Shown one piece after another: positions 24,372 to 32,381 of a DNA stretch of 64,000 nt (its first letter is position 1; each line of letters begins with the position of its first letter). Source of the stretch: Zoogloeaceae bacterium. Its GTDB lineage: Bacteria; Pseudomonadota; Gammaproteobacteria; Burkholderiales; Rhodocyclaceae. The translations under genes and the position numbers were made by a program. The notes under the pieces were generated by a model, which was not told the origin of the DNA, did no database searches, and saw only the letters and a list, made by a program, of their open reading frames with translations. The DNA is taken from the NCBI GenBank assembly GCA_024235635.1, contig JACKMA010000003.1, positions 62,001 through 126,000 on the forward strand, written 5' to 3'.

Positions 24372-26681
24372 TTGGACACACTCGACACCGTCGCAGACGC
24401 GACCCGACTCGCGCCCGACACGACCATCCCGCAGACCGCGCCTGGCCCGCGCACGCTTCCGCTCGGCGCGATGATGCTGGCCGCCTCGCTGAGCGGTCCC
24501 GCCGGCGCCCAAACCTCGCCCGCCACCGATCAGACCCTGGGAACCGTGGTCGTGCACGAGCGGGCCGATGTCGCGACCGGCAGGGACACCCTGCGTGCGC
24601 GCGAGACGCGGATCGGCAAGGGCACCCAGGAACTGCGCGACATTCCCCAGTCGGTCACGGTCGTCACCGAGCGGCTGATCGACGAACGCGATCTCGATAC
24701 CGTCAAGGCCGTCCTGAAGAACACTGCCGGCATCACTTTCCAGGCAGCCGAAGGCGGTGAGGAGGACATCCGCCTGCGCGGCTTTCCACTGGCCCAGAGC
24801 GGCGACCTCTACGTCGATGGCGTACGCGACCCCGCGTTCTACGATCGCGACACTTTCAACATGGACCGGGTCGAGGTGCTGCGCGGCTCGGCCTCGATGC
24901 TGTTCGGCCGCGGCTCCACCGGCGGCGCCGTCAACCAGGTCAATAAGGCGCCGCGACTGCTCGACGAGAACCGCGTCGATCTTACCCTCGGCAGTCACGG
25001 CACCCGCCGCATCGTCGCCGACCTGAACCGCAAGACCGGCGCCGACGCCGCCCTGCGTCTGAATCTGATGCACACCCGTGCCGACAGCAACGGCGCCGGC
25101 GCGAGCGTCGACAAGAAGGGCGTGGCCGGCGCGTTCCACTGGGGCATCGGCACCCGCGACGAATTCCAGCTCGCGTTCTACCACCTCGACAACCAGAACG
25201 GCATCAACTACGGCATGCCCTGGATCCGCCCGCGAGCCGACTCGCCGATCGAGGACACGACCTTGTTGCCGCTCGACCCGGATACCTATTTCGGCTCGTC
25301 CAGCGACTACAACGACGGCAGCGCAACCTACACCACCGCCACCCACATCCACCGCTTCTCGAGCCGCAGCGAACTGCGCACGATGGTGCGCAAGGGCTAT
25401 TACGACCGCGACCAGCGCTCGGGCGCGATCCGATTCGTGGCGGCGGACGGCCAGCCCGACGGCCTGCCGGTCAGCCTCGAGACGCTGACAGCGGACACCA
25501 TCCTGCGCCGTGGCACCCACCTCAAGATCCAGGACATGGAAACGCTGCACGCGCAAAGCGATCTGTCGTCGCGCTTCGAAGCCGCCGGCCTGCAGCACGC
25601 GGTACTCGCCGGTCTCGACGCTGCAAAGGAGGAAAAGACTGTGTTCTTCGCCCGCAATGCCGCTCAGGGCGGTGTCGACCTGGAGAAGGCCAACACCACG
25701 ATCGGCACGCCGGACGACGGCGCCAGCGTCGACGAATCGAGCCGGGTGCTGGGTGTGCGCAGCGACTTCGAGTCGACCGCGTTCGGCGTCTATGCCCAGG
25801 ATCTGGTGCAGGTCGCCGAGCACTGGAAGCTGCTTGCCGGCCTGCGTTACGACGGCATGCACGGCGACTACACCAACTACGCCTATGCCGGCGACACGAT
25901 CCGCGGTGGCGGCACGATCGCCGAAGACTCGGCCACCGGCTACCAGCAGAGCGTCTACAAGTTCAGCCACCGCCTCGGTGCGCTCTACCAGCCGACGCCC
26001 CGGCACAGTTTCCATGCCTCCTACGGCACCTCGTTCAACACGTCCGGCGACACCTATTCGTACAGCGCCGACACCGTGAACACGCCGCCCGAGAAGAGTC
26101 AGAACATCGAAGTCGGCGCCCGCATCGACAGCGCCGATCGACGCTTCACCCATCGCTTTGCGATATTCCGCACGACCAAGCTCAACGAGCGCAACACCGA
26201 TCCGCTGCTCGACGTGGCGGTGCTCTCGGGCAAGCGCCACGCGGCCGGCTTCGAGTGGGATTTCACCGGCTATCTGAGCCCCCGCTGGGAGGTCTATGGC
26301 TCGTACATGTGGATGCCGATCGCCGAAATCGACAAGGCGGCCCCCGACGCCCGCGGCGAGCAGGAAGGCCAGCGCCCGGCGCTCACGCCGAAGCACTCGG
26401 GTACGGTGTGGACCACCTACCTGCTGACCGACGACCTGCGGGCCGGCGGCGGCGTCAATTTCCGCAGCCGTCAGCAGCCGAATCGCAATCCCGGCTGGTA
26501 CGCACCGGGCTACGCCACCGTCGATCTGATGGCCGAGTACACCATCGTCCCGGAGCGGTTCAATGTCAGGGCCAACCTGAGCAACCTGTTCGACAAGCGC
26601 TATGCCGACCAGCTCTATCCCGGGCATTACATCCCGGGTGCGGGTCGGATGTTGCAGGTGACCGCCTCGATCACGTTCTGA
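24372..26681 (+). CDS. TonB-dependent siderophore receptor (Fiu-like)
   Basis: A 769-residue outer-membrane receptor. It has a long N-terminal leader with the signal core around residues 27-46 (LPLGAMMLAASLSGPAGA), a plug domain (residues about 70-190, DIPQSVTVVTERLI, DIRLRGFPLAQSGDLYVDG, DRVEVLRGSASMLFGRGSTG) and a 22-strand-type barrel ending in ASITF. The IPQSVTVVT plug block is typical of catecholate siderophore receptors such as Fiu. Linkage to tonB-exbBD upstream and piuC downstream supports ferric-catecholate uptake. No separate Fur box was seen in the 144 bases before it. Confidence 0.92.
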   Translation: MDTLDTVADATRLAPDTTIPQTAPGPRTLPLGAMMLAASLSGPAGAQTSPATDQTLGTVVVHERADVATGRDTLRARETRIGKGTQELRDIPQSVTVVTERLIDERDLDTVKAVLKNTAGITFQAAEGGEEDIRLRGFPLAQSGDLYVDGVRDPAFYDRDTFNMDRVEVLRGSASMLFGRGSTGGAVNQVNKAPRLLDENRVDLTLGSHGTRRIVADLNRKTGADAALRLNLMHTRADSNGAGASVDKKGVAGAFHWGIGTRDEFQLAFYHLDNQNGINYGMPWIRPRADSPIEDTTLLPLDPDTYFGSSSDYNDGSATYTTATHIHRFSSRSELRTMVRKGYYDRDQRSGAIRFVAADGQPDGLPVSLETLTADTILRRGTHLKIQDMETLHAQSDLSSRFEAAGLQHAVLAGLDAAKEEKTVFFARNAAQGGVDLEKANTTIGTPDDGASVDESSRVLGVRSDFESTAFGVYAQDLVQVAEHWKLLAGLRYDGMHGDYTNYAYAGDTIRGGGTIAEDSATGYQQSVYKFSHRLGALYQPTPRHSFHASYGTSFNTSGDTYSYSADTVNTPPEKSQNIEVGARIDSADRRFTHRFAIFRTTKLNERNTDPLLDVAVLSGKRHAAGFEWDFTGYLSPRWEVYGSYMWMPIAEIDKAAPDARGEQEGQRPALTPKHSGTVWTTYLLTDDLRAGGGVNFRSRQQPNRNPGWYAPGYATVDLMAEYTIVPERFNVRANLSNLFDKRYADQLYPGHYIPGAGRMLQVTASITF

Positions 26682-26741
26682 CCAACCACTGCGACCCGCC
26701 GCACACACGGCGGGCGCCAAGCCGAACCGGAGACCGATCAC

Positions 26742-27425
26742 GTGCTGCTTCAGATCCCCGACCTGCTGACCACGGAACAAGTCGCGCACGCGCGCCGGCT
26801 GCTGGCCGACGCGCCGTGGCAGCATGGCAGCGAGACCGCCGGCCGGCAGGCCGCCGTCGCCAAGAACAACCTGCAACTGCCGCTCGATTGCGAAGCCGCG
26901 CGGACGATCTCGCGCGCGGTCGTCGAGGCGGTCGAGCGCAGCGCGCTGATGCTGACGGCAACGCTGCCCCGACGCATTTACGCGCCGCGCGTCAATCGCT
27001 ACGGCGGCGACTGGCCGAACTATGGCGAGCATGTGGACAACGCCGTGCGATTCGATCCGGAAACCGGCGAACAGGTGCGTACCGACATCTCGTGCACGGT
27101 CTTCCTCAGCGACCCTGTCGAATACGACGGCGGCGAACTGCAGGTGCGTGACACCTTTGCTGCGCATGGCATCAAGCTGCCGGCGGGTCATGCCGTGATC
27201 TACCCCGGCACCAGCGTGCACCAGGTCACGGCCGTCACGCGCGGCTGCCGCCTGGCCTGCTTCTTCTGGATCGAGAGTCTGGTGCGCAGCGCGGAGCAGC
27301 GACGACTGCTGTTCGACTTCGACATGGCCCTGATGCATCTGCGCGAGGCCCACGGCGAAGACACGCACACCGTGGCCCTGTCCGGCACGTATCACAACCT
27401 GTTGCGGATGTGGGCGGGTCACTGA
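26742..27425 (+). CDS. piuC: PiuC-type Fe(II)/2-oxoglutarate dioxygenase (PKHD hydroxylase)
   Basis: A 227-residue enzyme of the PiuC/YbiX family. The Fe(II) facial triad is H and D in GEHVDNA (about residues 96-98) and the distal His of GTSVHQV. The 2-oxoglutarate-binding Arg probably lies in TRGCRLACFFWIES. Family members are encoded beside siderophore receptors and are iron-regulated; substrates are unknown. The start is GTG at 26742, preceded by a GGAG-type site. It lies 60 bases after the receptor gene and one base before the oxidase gene. Confidence 0.93.
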   Translation: MLLQIPDLLTTEQVAHARRLLADAPWQHGSETAGRQAAVAKNNLQLPLDCEAARTISRAVVEAVERSALMLTATLPRRIYAPRVNRYGGDWPNYGEHVDNAVRFDPETGEQVRTDISCTVFLSDPVEYDGGELQVRDTFAAHGIKLPAGHAVIYPGTSVHQVTAVTRGCRLACFFWIESLVRSAEQRRLLFDFDMALMHLREAHGEDTHTVALSGTYHNLLRMWAGH

Positions 27426-27426
27426 G

Positions 27427-28521
27427 ATGTCGCCGCATGATCTTCCGGTCAGCCTGCCGGACTATGCACGGGTCGCGGCCCAGGTCCTCGACGCCAACGC
27501 CTGCGCCTACTTCGATGGCGGCGCCGGCGACGAAACGACACTGGCGGAAAACGGCAAGGCGTGGCAGGCGCTACGGCTCCTGCCAAGCGTGCTTCGGCAG
27601 CTCGCGGGCGGCTCGACCCGCTGCCGCCTGCTGGGTCGCGATCTTCGTCATCCGATCCTGCTGGCGCCGATCGCCTACCAACGACTGGCGCATCCTGAGG
27701 GCGAAATCGCCAGTGCCTGCGCCGCCTCGGCCCAGGGTGCGGGCATCGTGCTCAGCAGCCAGGCCAGCGTACCGCTCGAATCGGTCGCCAACGCGATCGG
27801 CAACGACCGCGACCGTGGTCCGATGTGGTTCCAGCTCTACCTGCAACACGACGAGGGCTTCAACCGGGAACTGGTCCGACGCGTGGAGACCGCCGGCTTC
27901 GACGCCCTCGTGCTGACCGTCGACGCACCGTGCAGCGGCGTGCGCGATCGCGAGCGCAAGGCGGATTTCAGGCTCCCCGACGGCGTGGCCGCGGTCAATC
28001 TGGCCGGCCTCGCGCCGCGCCCCCACGCCCCGTCCGACAACGCGCTGTTCGCCGGCCTGCTTCGCCATGCCCCGTCCTGGGACGATGTCTCGCGCCTGGC
28101 AGGCTGGACCCGCCTGCCGCTGATCCTGAAGGGCATACTCCACCCCGACGACGCACGGCGCGCCCTCGAACACGGTGCTGCCGGCATCGTCGTGTCGAAC
28201 CACGGCGGCCGCGTCCTCGACACCGCGATCGCGACCGCCCACGCCTTGCCGGCGATCGCCGAAGTGCTCGACCGTCGCATCGCCGTGCTGGTCGACGGCG
28301 GCATCCGTCGCGGCACCGACGTCCTCAAGGCGCTGGCCCTGGGCGCCGATGCGGTGATGATCGGACGGCCACAGGTGCATGGTCTGGCCGTGGCCGGCGC
28401 ACGGGGTGTCGCCCATGTTCTGCGCCTGCTGCGCGACGAACTGGAAGTGGCGATGGCCTTGTGCGGGTGCGCAACGATCGCCGAGATCGACGCCGACGTC
28501 CTCGCCCGCGGCTCGCGCTGA
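27427..28521 (+). CDS. FMN-dependent alpha-hydroxyacid oxidase/dehydrogenase
   Basis: A 364-residue TIM-barrel flavoenzyme of the glycolate oxidase / lactate dehydrogenase family. Active-site residues are recognisable: Tyr in AYFDGGAGDE, Tyr in WFQLYLQ, Asp in LTVDAPC, Lys in LILKGIL, catalytic His and Arg in SNHGGRVLD, and the FMN phosphate site DGGIRRGTDVLKALALGA. It oxidises a 2-hydroxy acid to a 2-keto acid. It begins one base after the piuC stop, which suggests co-translation and an iron-linked role, perhaps on a siderophore-derived or 2-oxo acid product; this is inference. Confidence 0.9.
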   Translation: MSPHDLPVSLPDYARVAAQVLDANACAYFDGGAGDETTLAENGKAWQALRLLPSVLRQLAGGSTRCRLLGRDLRHPILLAPIAYQRLAHPEGEIASACAASAQGAGIVLSSQASVPLESVANAIGNDRDRGPMWFQLYLQHDEGFNRELVRRVETAGFDALVLTVDAPCSGVRDRERKADFRLPDGVAAVNLAGLAPRPHAPSDNALFAGLLRHAPSWDDVSRLAGWTRLPLILKGILHPDDARRALEHGAAGIVVSNHGGRVLDTAIATAHALPAIAEVLDRRIAVLVDGGIRRGTDVLKALALGADAVMIGRPQVHGLAVAGARGVAHVLRLLRDELEVAMALCGCATIAEIDADVLARGSR

Positions 28522-28543
28522 GGCTCGGACACAGCTTCGTGTG

Positions 28544-28873
28544 TCAGACCCGGCCGAGCCAGACGATCGCCATGCCGACGACGAAGGGCAACCAGGGATT
28601 GCGCCATCGCAACGCCACGACGAACGCCGCCATTCCGGCGACGAGCTTGGCATTGAACGGATCGATCGCGCCGTCCACCAGCAGCATGTCGGGAAACACC
28701 AGCGCCGCCAGCGCCGCCGCCGGCGCGTAGCGCAGCGCGCGCTGCAATTGTTCCGGCAGCCGGGCGCGGCTACCGGCGACGATGAAGCTGCCGCGCGGCA
28801 GATGGGTGGCCAGCGCGATCAGCACGAAGGCCAGCCACAGCCAGCCCCCCGACAGCAGCGATCCCTCGTTCAC
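28544..28873 (-). CDS. azlD: AzlD-family branched-chain amino acid export subunit
   Basis: A 109-residue membrane protein of the AzlD family, with about four hydrophobic segments and the motif ALRYAPAAALAALVFPDML. It pairs with AzlC to export branched-chain amino acids. Start is GTG at 28873, overlapping the azlC TGA (GTGA), which means translational coupling. It converges on the alpha-hydroxyacid oxidase gene with only 22 bases between stops. Confidence 0.9.
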   Translation of the reverse strand: MNEGSLLSGGWLWLAFVLIALATHLPRGSFIVAGSRARLPEQLQRALRYAPAAALAALVFPDMLLVDGAIDPFNAKLVAGMAAFVVALRWRNPWLPFVVGMAIVWLGRV

Positions 28874-29574
28874 CGACCTTCCCCGCGCGATTGCCAGCGT
28901 TCGGCGACGAATCCGGCCGCGATGCCGAGCACGATGCCGACGATCATGCCGAGCCGGAGCGGCATCCCCCTCAGCACCACCGTCGCCACGCCGCCGACCA
29001 GGGCTGCGAGCATCATCGGGCGCGCCCGGGCGATCGGTACCAGCAAGGTGATCAGCGCGATTGTCGCCATGAACTCGAGCGACCAGTCCCGCGGCAGCGC
29101 ATCGGCACCGAGCACGCCGCACATGACAAAGACCTGCCACAACACCCAGGCATAGATCGAAGGCGCGAGGAAGAATCCCATCCGCCAGTCGCGATCCGTG
29201 CTCGCCAACATGCGCTCGGCGCCGACGGCAAAAACGCCGTCGACCAAGAGGTAGCCGCTAAGCAGGCGCTGCAGCACCGGCACCCGCTCGAAGGCCGGCG
29301 CCAGCGCTGCCGAGAAGATCACGAATCGCAGATTGAGTACCAGCGCGGTGACGGCGATCAGCCACAACGGCGCGCCGGCACCGATCAACGGCAGCGTACC
29401 CAGTTGCGCCGTGCCGGCGAACACGATCAGGTTCATGCCGAGCGCTTCGAGCACCGACAGCCCGGTCGAGCGCATCGCCACGCCGGTCACCAGCGCCCAC
29501 GGCACCAAGCCCACCGATAGCGGAAGAAAGGCGCGGAAGCCCTCGCGGGCACCGCGGCGAAAGGACTCGTTCAC
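28870..29574 (-). CDS. azlC: AzlC-family branched-chain amino acid permease
   Basis: A 234-residue inner-membrane protein of the AzlC/YgaZ family with 5-6 membrane segments. The family motifs GFRAFLPLSVGLVPWALVTG, IVFAGTAQLGTLPLI and LNLRFVIFSAAL are present. It forms the export permease with AzlD. It lies seven bases downstream of the unknown gene at 29582-30502 and is probably co-transcribed with it. Confidence 0.93.
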   Translation of the reverse strand: MNESFRRGAREGFRAFLPLSVGLVPWALVTGVAMRSTGLSVLEALGMNLIVFAGTAQLGTLPLIGAGAPLWLIAVTALVLNLRFVIFSAALAPAFERVPVLQRLLSGYLLVDGVFAVGAERMLASTDRDWRMGFFLAPSIYAWVLWQVFVMCGVLGADALPRDWSLEFMATIALITLLVPIARARPMMLAALVGGVATVVLRGMPLRLGMIVGIVLGIAAGFVAERWQSRGEGR

Positions 29575-29581
29575 CGCAGAC

Positions 29582-30502
29582 CTACTGATCGGGTCGGTCT
29601 CCGGTCAGCGGAAACGGGTCGACCCAGACGCCGCCGTCCTCGGCCCGCCGGATGCGCAGCCCGAATGCCGCGAACATGGCTGCGACGTCGCCCTGCAGGG
29701 CGAGATAGATCGACTCGGTGGTGCGTGACGGGCTCGCGAACAGGACCCCGAGGCGATGCATCAATGGTGCCCATGCCGGCCCCAGCGGGCTCGCATCGAG
29801 CAGTGCCTGGTACTCCGGGCCGATCTCGGCCAGCGCGCGCTCGAGCCCGGCGAGATAGCCCTGGCAGTGCGCGACTGTCTGTGCCAAGTGCGCGATCCGT
29901 CCGCAGCTCTTGGCAAACAGGCCGTCGATATCGTTGCTGCCCATGTGGAGCACGATCTCCTCGCTCATGGCGGGCGGCAAGGCCTCGAGCAGGTCGGCGA
30001 GGTGGGTAAGCATCAGATCGGAACCCTGGGGCAGCGACCACACCGCGCGGCGGGTCGAGTAGTACTCGGCCCACATCGACTCTGCGATCGGCAGCAGTTG
30101 GCGATCGAACTCGCAGTCGAGCAGCAGTTCGAGCGACTCGGATTGCCCCAGCCGGGCCCGCGCATCATGGATGCGACACAGTTCGCGATGGAACAGGTGA
30201 ACGAAACCCGCGACCTGCTCGGCATCGCCGGCCAGCGCCGAGGCCATGTGCTTGGCATCGATCAGCAGGCGCACCGAGTCCGCCCGATGCATCGCCCGTA
30301 CCACGCCGGCGGAGACCTGCCCGCCAGTCTCGTTGCGCAGGGCGTCGGCAAAGTCGTCGGCCAGGATGATCGTTTCCAGCTCGTCGAGGCAGAGTTCCCG
30401 GTCGCGCTCGACGATACGCGCCAGCAGCGTGTCGAGGACCTGCGTCAGCATGCCGCCCGCCTCGCCGATCTCCATCCCCCGGCATTCGACCTTGATCTCC
30501 AT
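29582..30502 (-). CDS. Conserved-looking soluble protein of unknown function
   Basis: A 306-residue, mostly helical, acidic cytoplasmic protein without signal peptide or membrane segment. Notable stretches are LDELETIILADDFADALRN, IDAKHMASALAGDAEQ and LFHRELCRIHDARARLG. No catalytic signature that I recognise. The ATG at 30502 is preferred over upstream in-frame starts because a TACAAT box (30547-30542) and an ACAAT-N5-ATTGT repeat lie just before it. It precedes azlC by seven bases, but a role in amino acid export is not indicated. Confidence 0.7.
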   Translation of the reverse strand: MEIKVECRGMEIGEAGGMLTQVLDTLLARIVERDRELCLDELETIILADDFADALRNETGGQVSAGVVRAMHRADSVRLLIDAKHMASALAGDAEQVAGFVHLFHRELCRIHDARARLGQSESLELLLDCEFDRQLLPIAESMWAEYYSTRRAVWSLPQGSDLMLTHLADLLEALPPAMSEEIVLHMGSNDIDGLFAKSCGRIAHLAQTVAHCQGYLAGLERALAEIGPEYQALLDASPLGPAWAPLMHRLGVLFASPSRTTESIYLALQGDVAAMFAAFGLRIRRAEDGGVWVDPFPLTGDRPDQ

Positions 30503-30712
30503 TGCCGCACTCCAATCCGCATCTGCCAAAGACAATTTTTGATTGTAGTCGGCTTCGTCCCAATGAGCCCCGGCGACATCTGCCCAGGGGGTTGCAGCGG
30601 GCGCGAACAACTGAAATACGCCAGGCGCATGATCGCGCACGCCGGCTTCACCGCGGGACCCAGCGGGTCCGGTCAGGCCGTGCGACCCGGCAATCGATCA
30701 GGAGATCGGCAA

Positions 30713-31033
30713 ATGACTTCAGTGACGAAAGCGGCCAGCCCGGCCACTTGGCTGGATCTGGTCCGCGCGGCCCAGGACGAGCGCGCCTGCATCAAGTTGC
30801 ACCCGCTCGTGCCGTGCGGCGGCGGCCCACGGCTCGCGATTTCGCTGGCCTCGAGGGTGATCCACTCTAACGACGGCAGGATCACCGTATTCACCGACCA
30901 GGCGGCCGCGGCGCGCTTTCTCGCGCTGGCCGGCGTCCGACGCTGGCAGGCAGGCGAATCGCTGGCCGACACGCGACTCGCGATCGCCCAGGTGCAATGC
31001 CTGGGGCTGCGCAGCGGGCGCCTCCACGGCTGA
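30713..31033 (+). CDS. Small soluble protein, unknown function
   Basis: A 106-residue protein (MTSVTKAASPATWLDLVRA) with a good AGGAG Shine-Dalgarno before the ATG. No signal peptide, membrane segment or recognised motif; it contains two Cys (residues about 24 and 32). It is divergent from the unknown gene at 29582-30502 and converges on the helix-hairpin-helix gene. Confidence 0.6.
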   Translation: MTSVTKAASPATWLDLVRAAQDERACIKLHPLVPCGGGPRLAISLASRVIHSNDGRITVFTDQAAAARFLALAGVRRWQAGESLADTRLAIAQVQCLGLRSGRLHG

Positions 31034-31059
31034 AGCGTCCCCGAACTCGAGGACCCGGT

Positions 31060-31098
31060 GGGTCGGCGGCATCGGGTCCCGCCCGACGCCGCCGACCC
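31060..31098. terminator. Hairpin between convergent genes
   Basis: GGGTCGGCGGC (31060-31070) pairs with GCCGCCGACCC (31088-31098), an 11-bp perfect stem with a 17-base loop, in the 79 bases between convergent stops. No U tract is present on either side. A bidirectional, possibly Rho-assisted terminator is likely. Confidence 0.45.
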
Positions 31099-31112
31099 GG
31101 CCGCAATCCCGC

Positions 31113-32255
31113 TTACAGCGAGAGCTGCGAACGCAACTTGTCGAGCAGCTTGGGACCGAGGCCCTTGACCCGGGTCAGTTCGTCCACCTTGGCATAGGGA
31201 CGACCCGCGACGACAGCATCGGCAAGCTTCTTCGACACGCCTTTGAGGGCCGCCAAGTCAGCGGACTTCGCCTTGTTGATCGACACCGTGTCGGTCACCG
31301 GTTCGGCCTTCTTGGTGGCCTTGGCCGGTGCGGCCGCCTTGACGTCGACGGTCTTCTTCGCAGCGCTCGCCTTCTTCGGTGCGGGCGCAGCCGGTGCTGA
31401 CGGCCGGCTCGGCTTGGCAGCGGGGGCCTCGACCGCCGGCGCGGCGACCGCCACTTCGACCGCCGGTGCCGCCTCGACCGCCTGCGCCACTTCGGCCGCC
31501 ACCGGCGCCACCTCGGCCGCCGGCGCAGTCACCTCGACCAGATACGTCTGGGCAAAGCGCGAGAAGTCCCGGGTCACGAATCCGCTCGGCGTCCATTCGC
31601 GCAGCATCAGCGTCATGTGCCACTCGCCCGGCGGCAACTGCGAAGCCGGCAACGTGAAGGCGAGATCGACAAAAGAGTCCTGGCCGGCCAGCGATCCGAT
31701 CTGGATGCCGGCAACCGGGACGCCCTGGAAATCGCCGCCCCGGTAAGCCACCGGCAGGGCCCACAGTTCGAGCGACAGGGTGCCGCTGAGATTGCCGGCC
31801 TCCCGCGGATTGTCGACACGCGCCACATTGAGGTCGACGCTGTCTGCGTCGAAGCGATAGCCGACGACACCGGCCAGACGCGGCAACTGGAAGTGCTGGG
31901 CGTGGGCGAAAGTCGAGAAGTCGTGCTGCTCCTCGCCTTCGGGGCCGAAGCAGGCCAGGCGCAGGCCGACGCGGTGGGGGTGATCGCCGGCAGGCAGGCT
32001 GGCCAGTGCCGATCCGCCCACCGGAATCACCGCGCCCTGGGCCGCCGAGACCCCGCCGAGCGGCACCTCGGCGATGCACACGGCCGGTCCGCCTTCGTCG
32101 GTCCAGAACTGCAGCTTCCAGTCGGCGACCGCGGCCCGTGCCGGATCGCATACTTTCAGGTCGGCTTCGAAGTGGGCGACGTCGCCCTCGATCCGGTAAT
32201 TCATCGGGCCGGCGAAACGCATCGCGGCGGCCTCAGGTGCAACAATCTGACTCAT
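31113..32255 (-). CDS. Helix-hairpin-helix protein with N-terminal beta domains and Ala/Pro-rich linker
   Basis: A 380-residue protein with three parts. Residues 1-245 look like two related beta-rich domains with no export signal (MNYRIEGDVAHFEADLKV; NLSGTLSLELWALPVAYRGG; GEWHMTLMLREWTPSGFV). Residues 246-315 are a low-complexity Ala/Val/Pro/Lys linker. Residues 316-380 form a ComEA-like helix-hairpin-helix (VSINKAKSADLAALKGVSKK; VDELTRVKGLGPKLLDKL), which usually binds DNA non-specifically. A -10 TATAAT lies about 33 bases before the ATG. Function is unknown; DNA or nucleoid association is inferred from the C-terminus only. Confidence 0.8.
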   Translation of the reverse strand: MSQIVAPEAAAMRFAGPMNYRIEGDVAHFEADLKVCDPARAAVADWKLQFWTDEGGPAVCIAEVPLGGVSAAQGAVIPVGGSALASLPAGDHPHRVGLRLACFGPEGEEQHDFSTFAHAQHFQLPRLAGVVGYRFDADSVDLNVARVDNPREAGNLSGTLSLELWALPVAYRGGDFQGVPVAGIQIGSLAGQDSFVDLAFTLPASQLPPGEWHMTLMLREWTPSGFVTRDFSRFAQTYLVEVTAPAAEVAPVAAEVAQAVEAAPAVEVAVAAPAVEAPAAKPSRPSAPAAPAPKKASAAKKTVDVKAAAPAKATKKAEPVTDTVSINKAKSADLAALKGVSKKLADAVVAGRPYAKVDELTRVKGLGPKLLDKLRSQLSL

Positions 32256-32287
32256 GATTCTGCTCGGGTGATTTTCGACGGACCCGG

Positions 32288-32318
32288 ATTATAGTCAGAG
32301 CGTGAAAAGTTTGTGCAA
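32288..32318 (-). promoter_or_regulatory. Sigma-70-like promoter of helix-hairpin-helix gene
   Basis: On the minus strand, TATAAT (32293-32288) is a perfect -10 element. TTGCAC (32318-32313) is a possible -35 with a long 19-base spacer. The same bases read TATAGT on the plus strand, a weak opposite -10, so the element may be bidirectional. Confidence 0.6.
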
Positions 32319-32363
32319 TCGCCGAAGATTTGTAGTTTTGGCGACAACTTCGGCGATTTTTTT
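32318..32363 (+). terminator. Strong plus-strand intrinsic terminator between two minus-strand genes
   Basis: ATCGCCGAAG pairs with CTTCGGCGAT, extended inside by TTGT/ACAA past a two-base bulge, with a 10-base loop. Six to seven T residues follow on the plus strand (32357-32363). On the minus strand the stem is not followed by T. Both neighbouring genes run on the minus strand, so this terminator has no annotated plus-strand gene upstream. It may end a short RNA starting near 32300. Confidence 0.7.
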
Positions 32364-32381
32364 GCACCAAACAGGTGCAAG

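Noticed and set aside
24276..27422. A very long open frame on the minus strand (over 1000 codons) opposite the siderophore receptor and piuC
   Set aside because: It is antisense to two clear genes, has no recognisable domain and low-complexity Gly/Arg/Val composition. High GC content removes stop codons in this frame.
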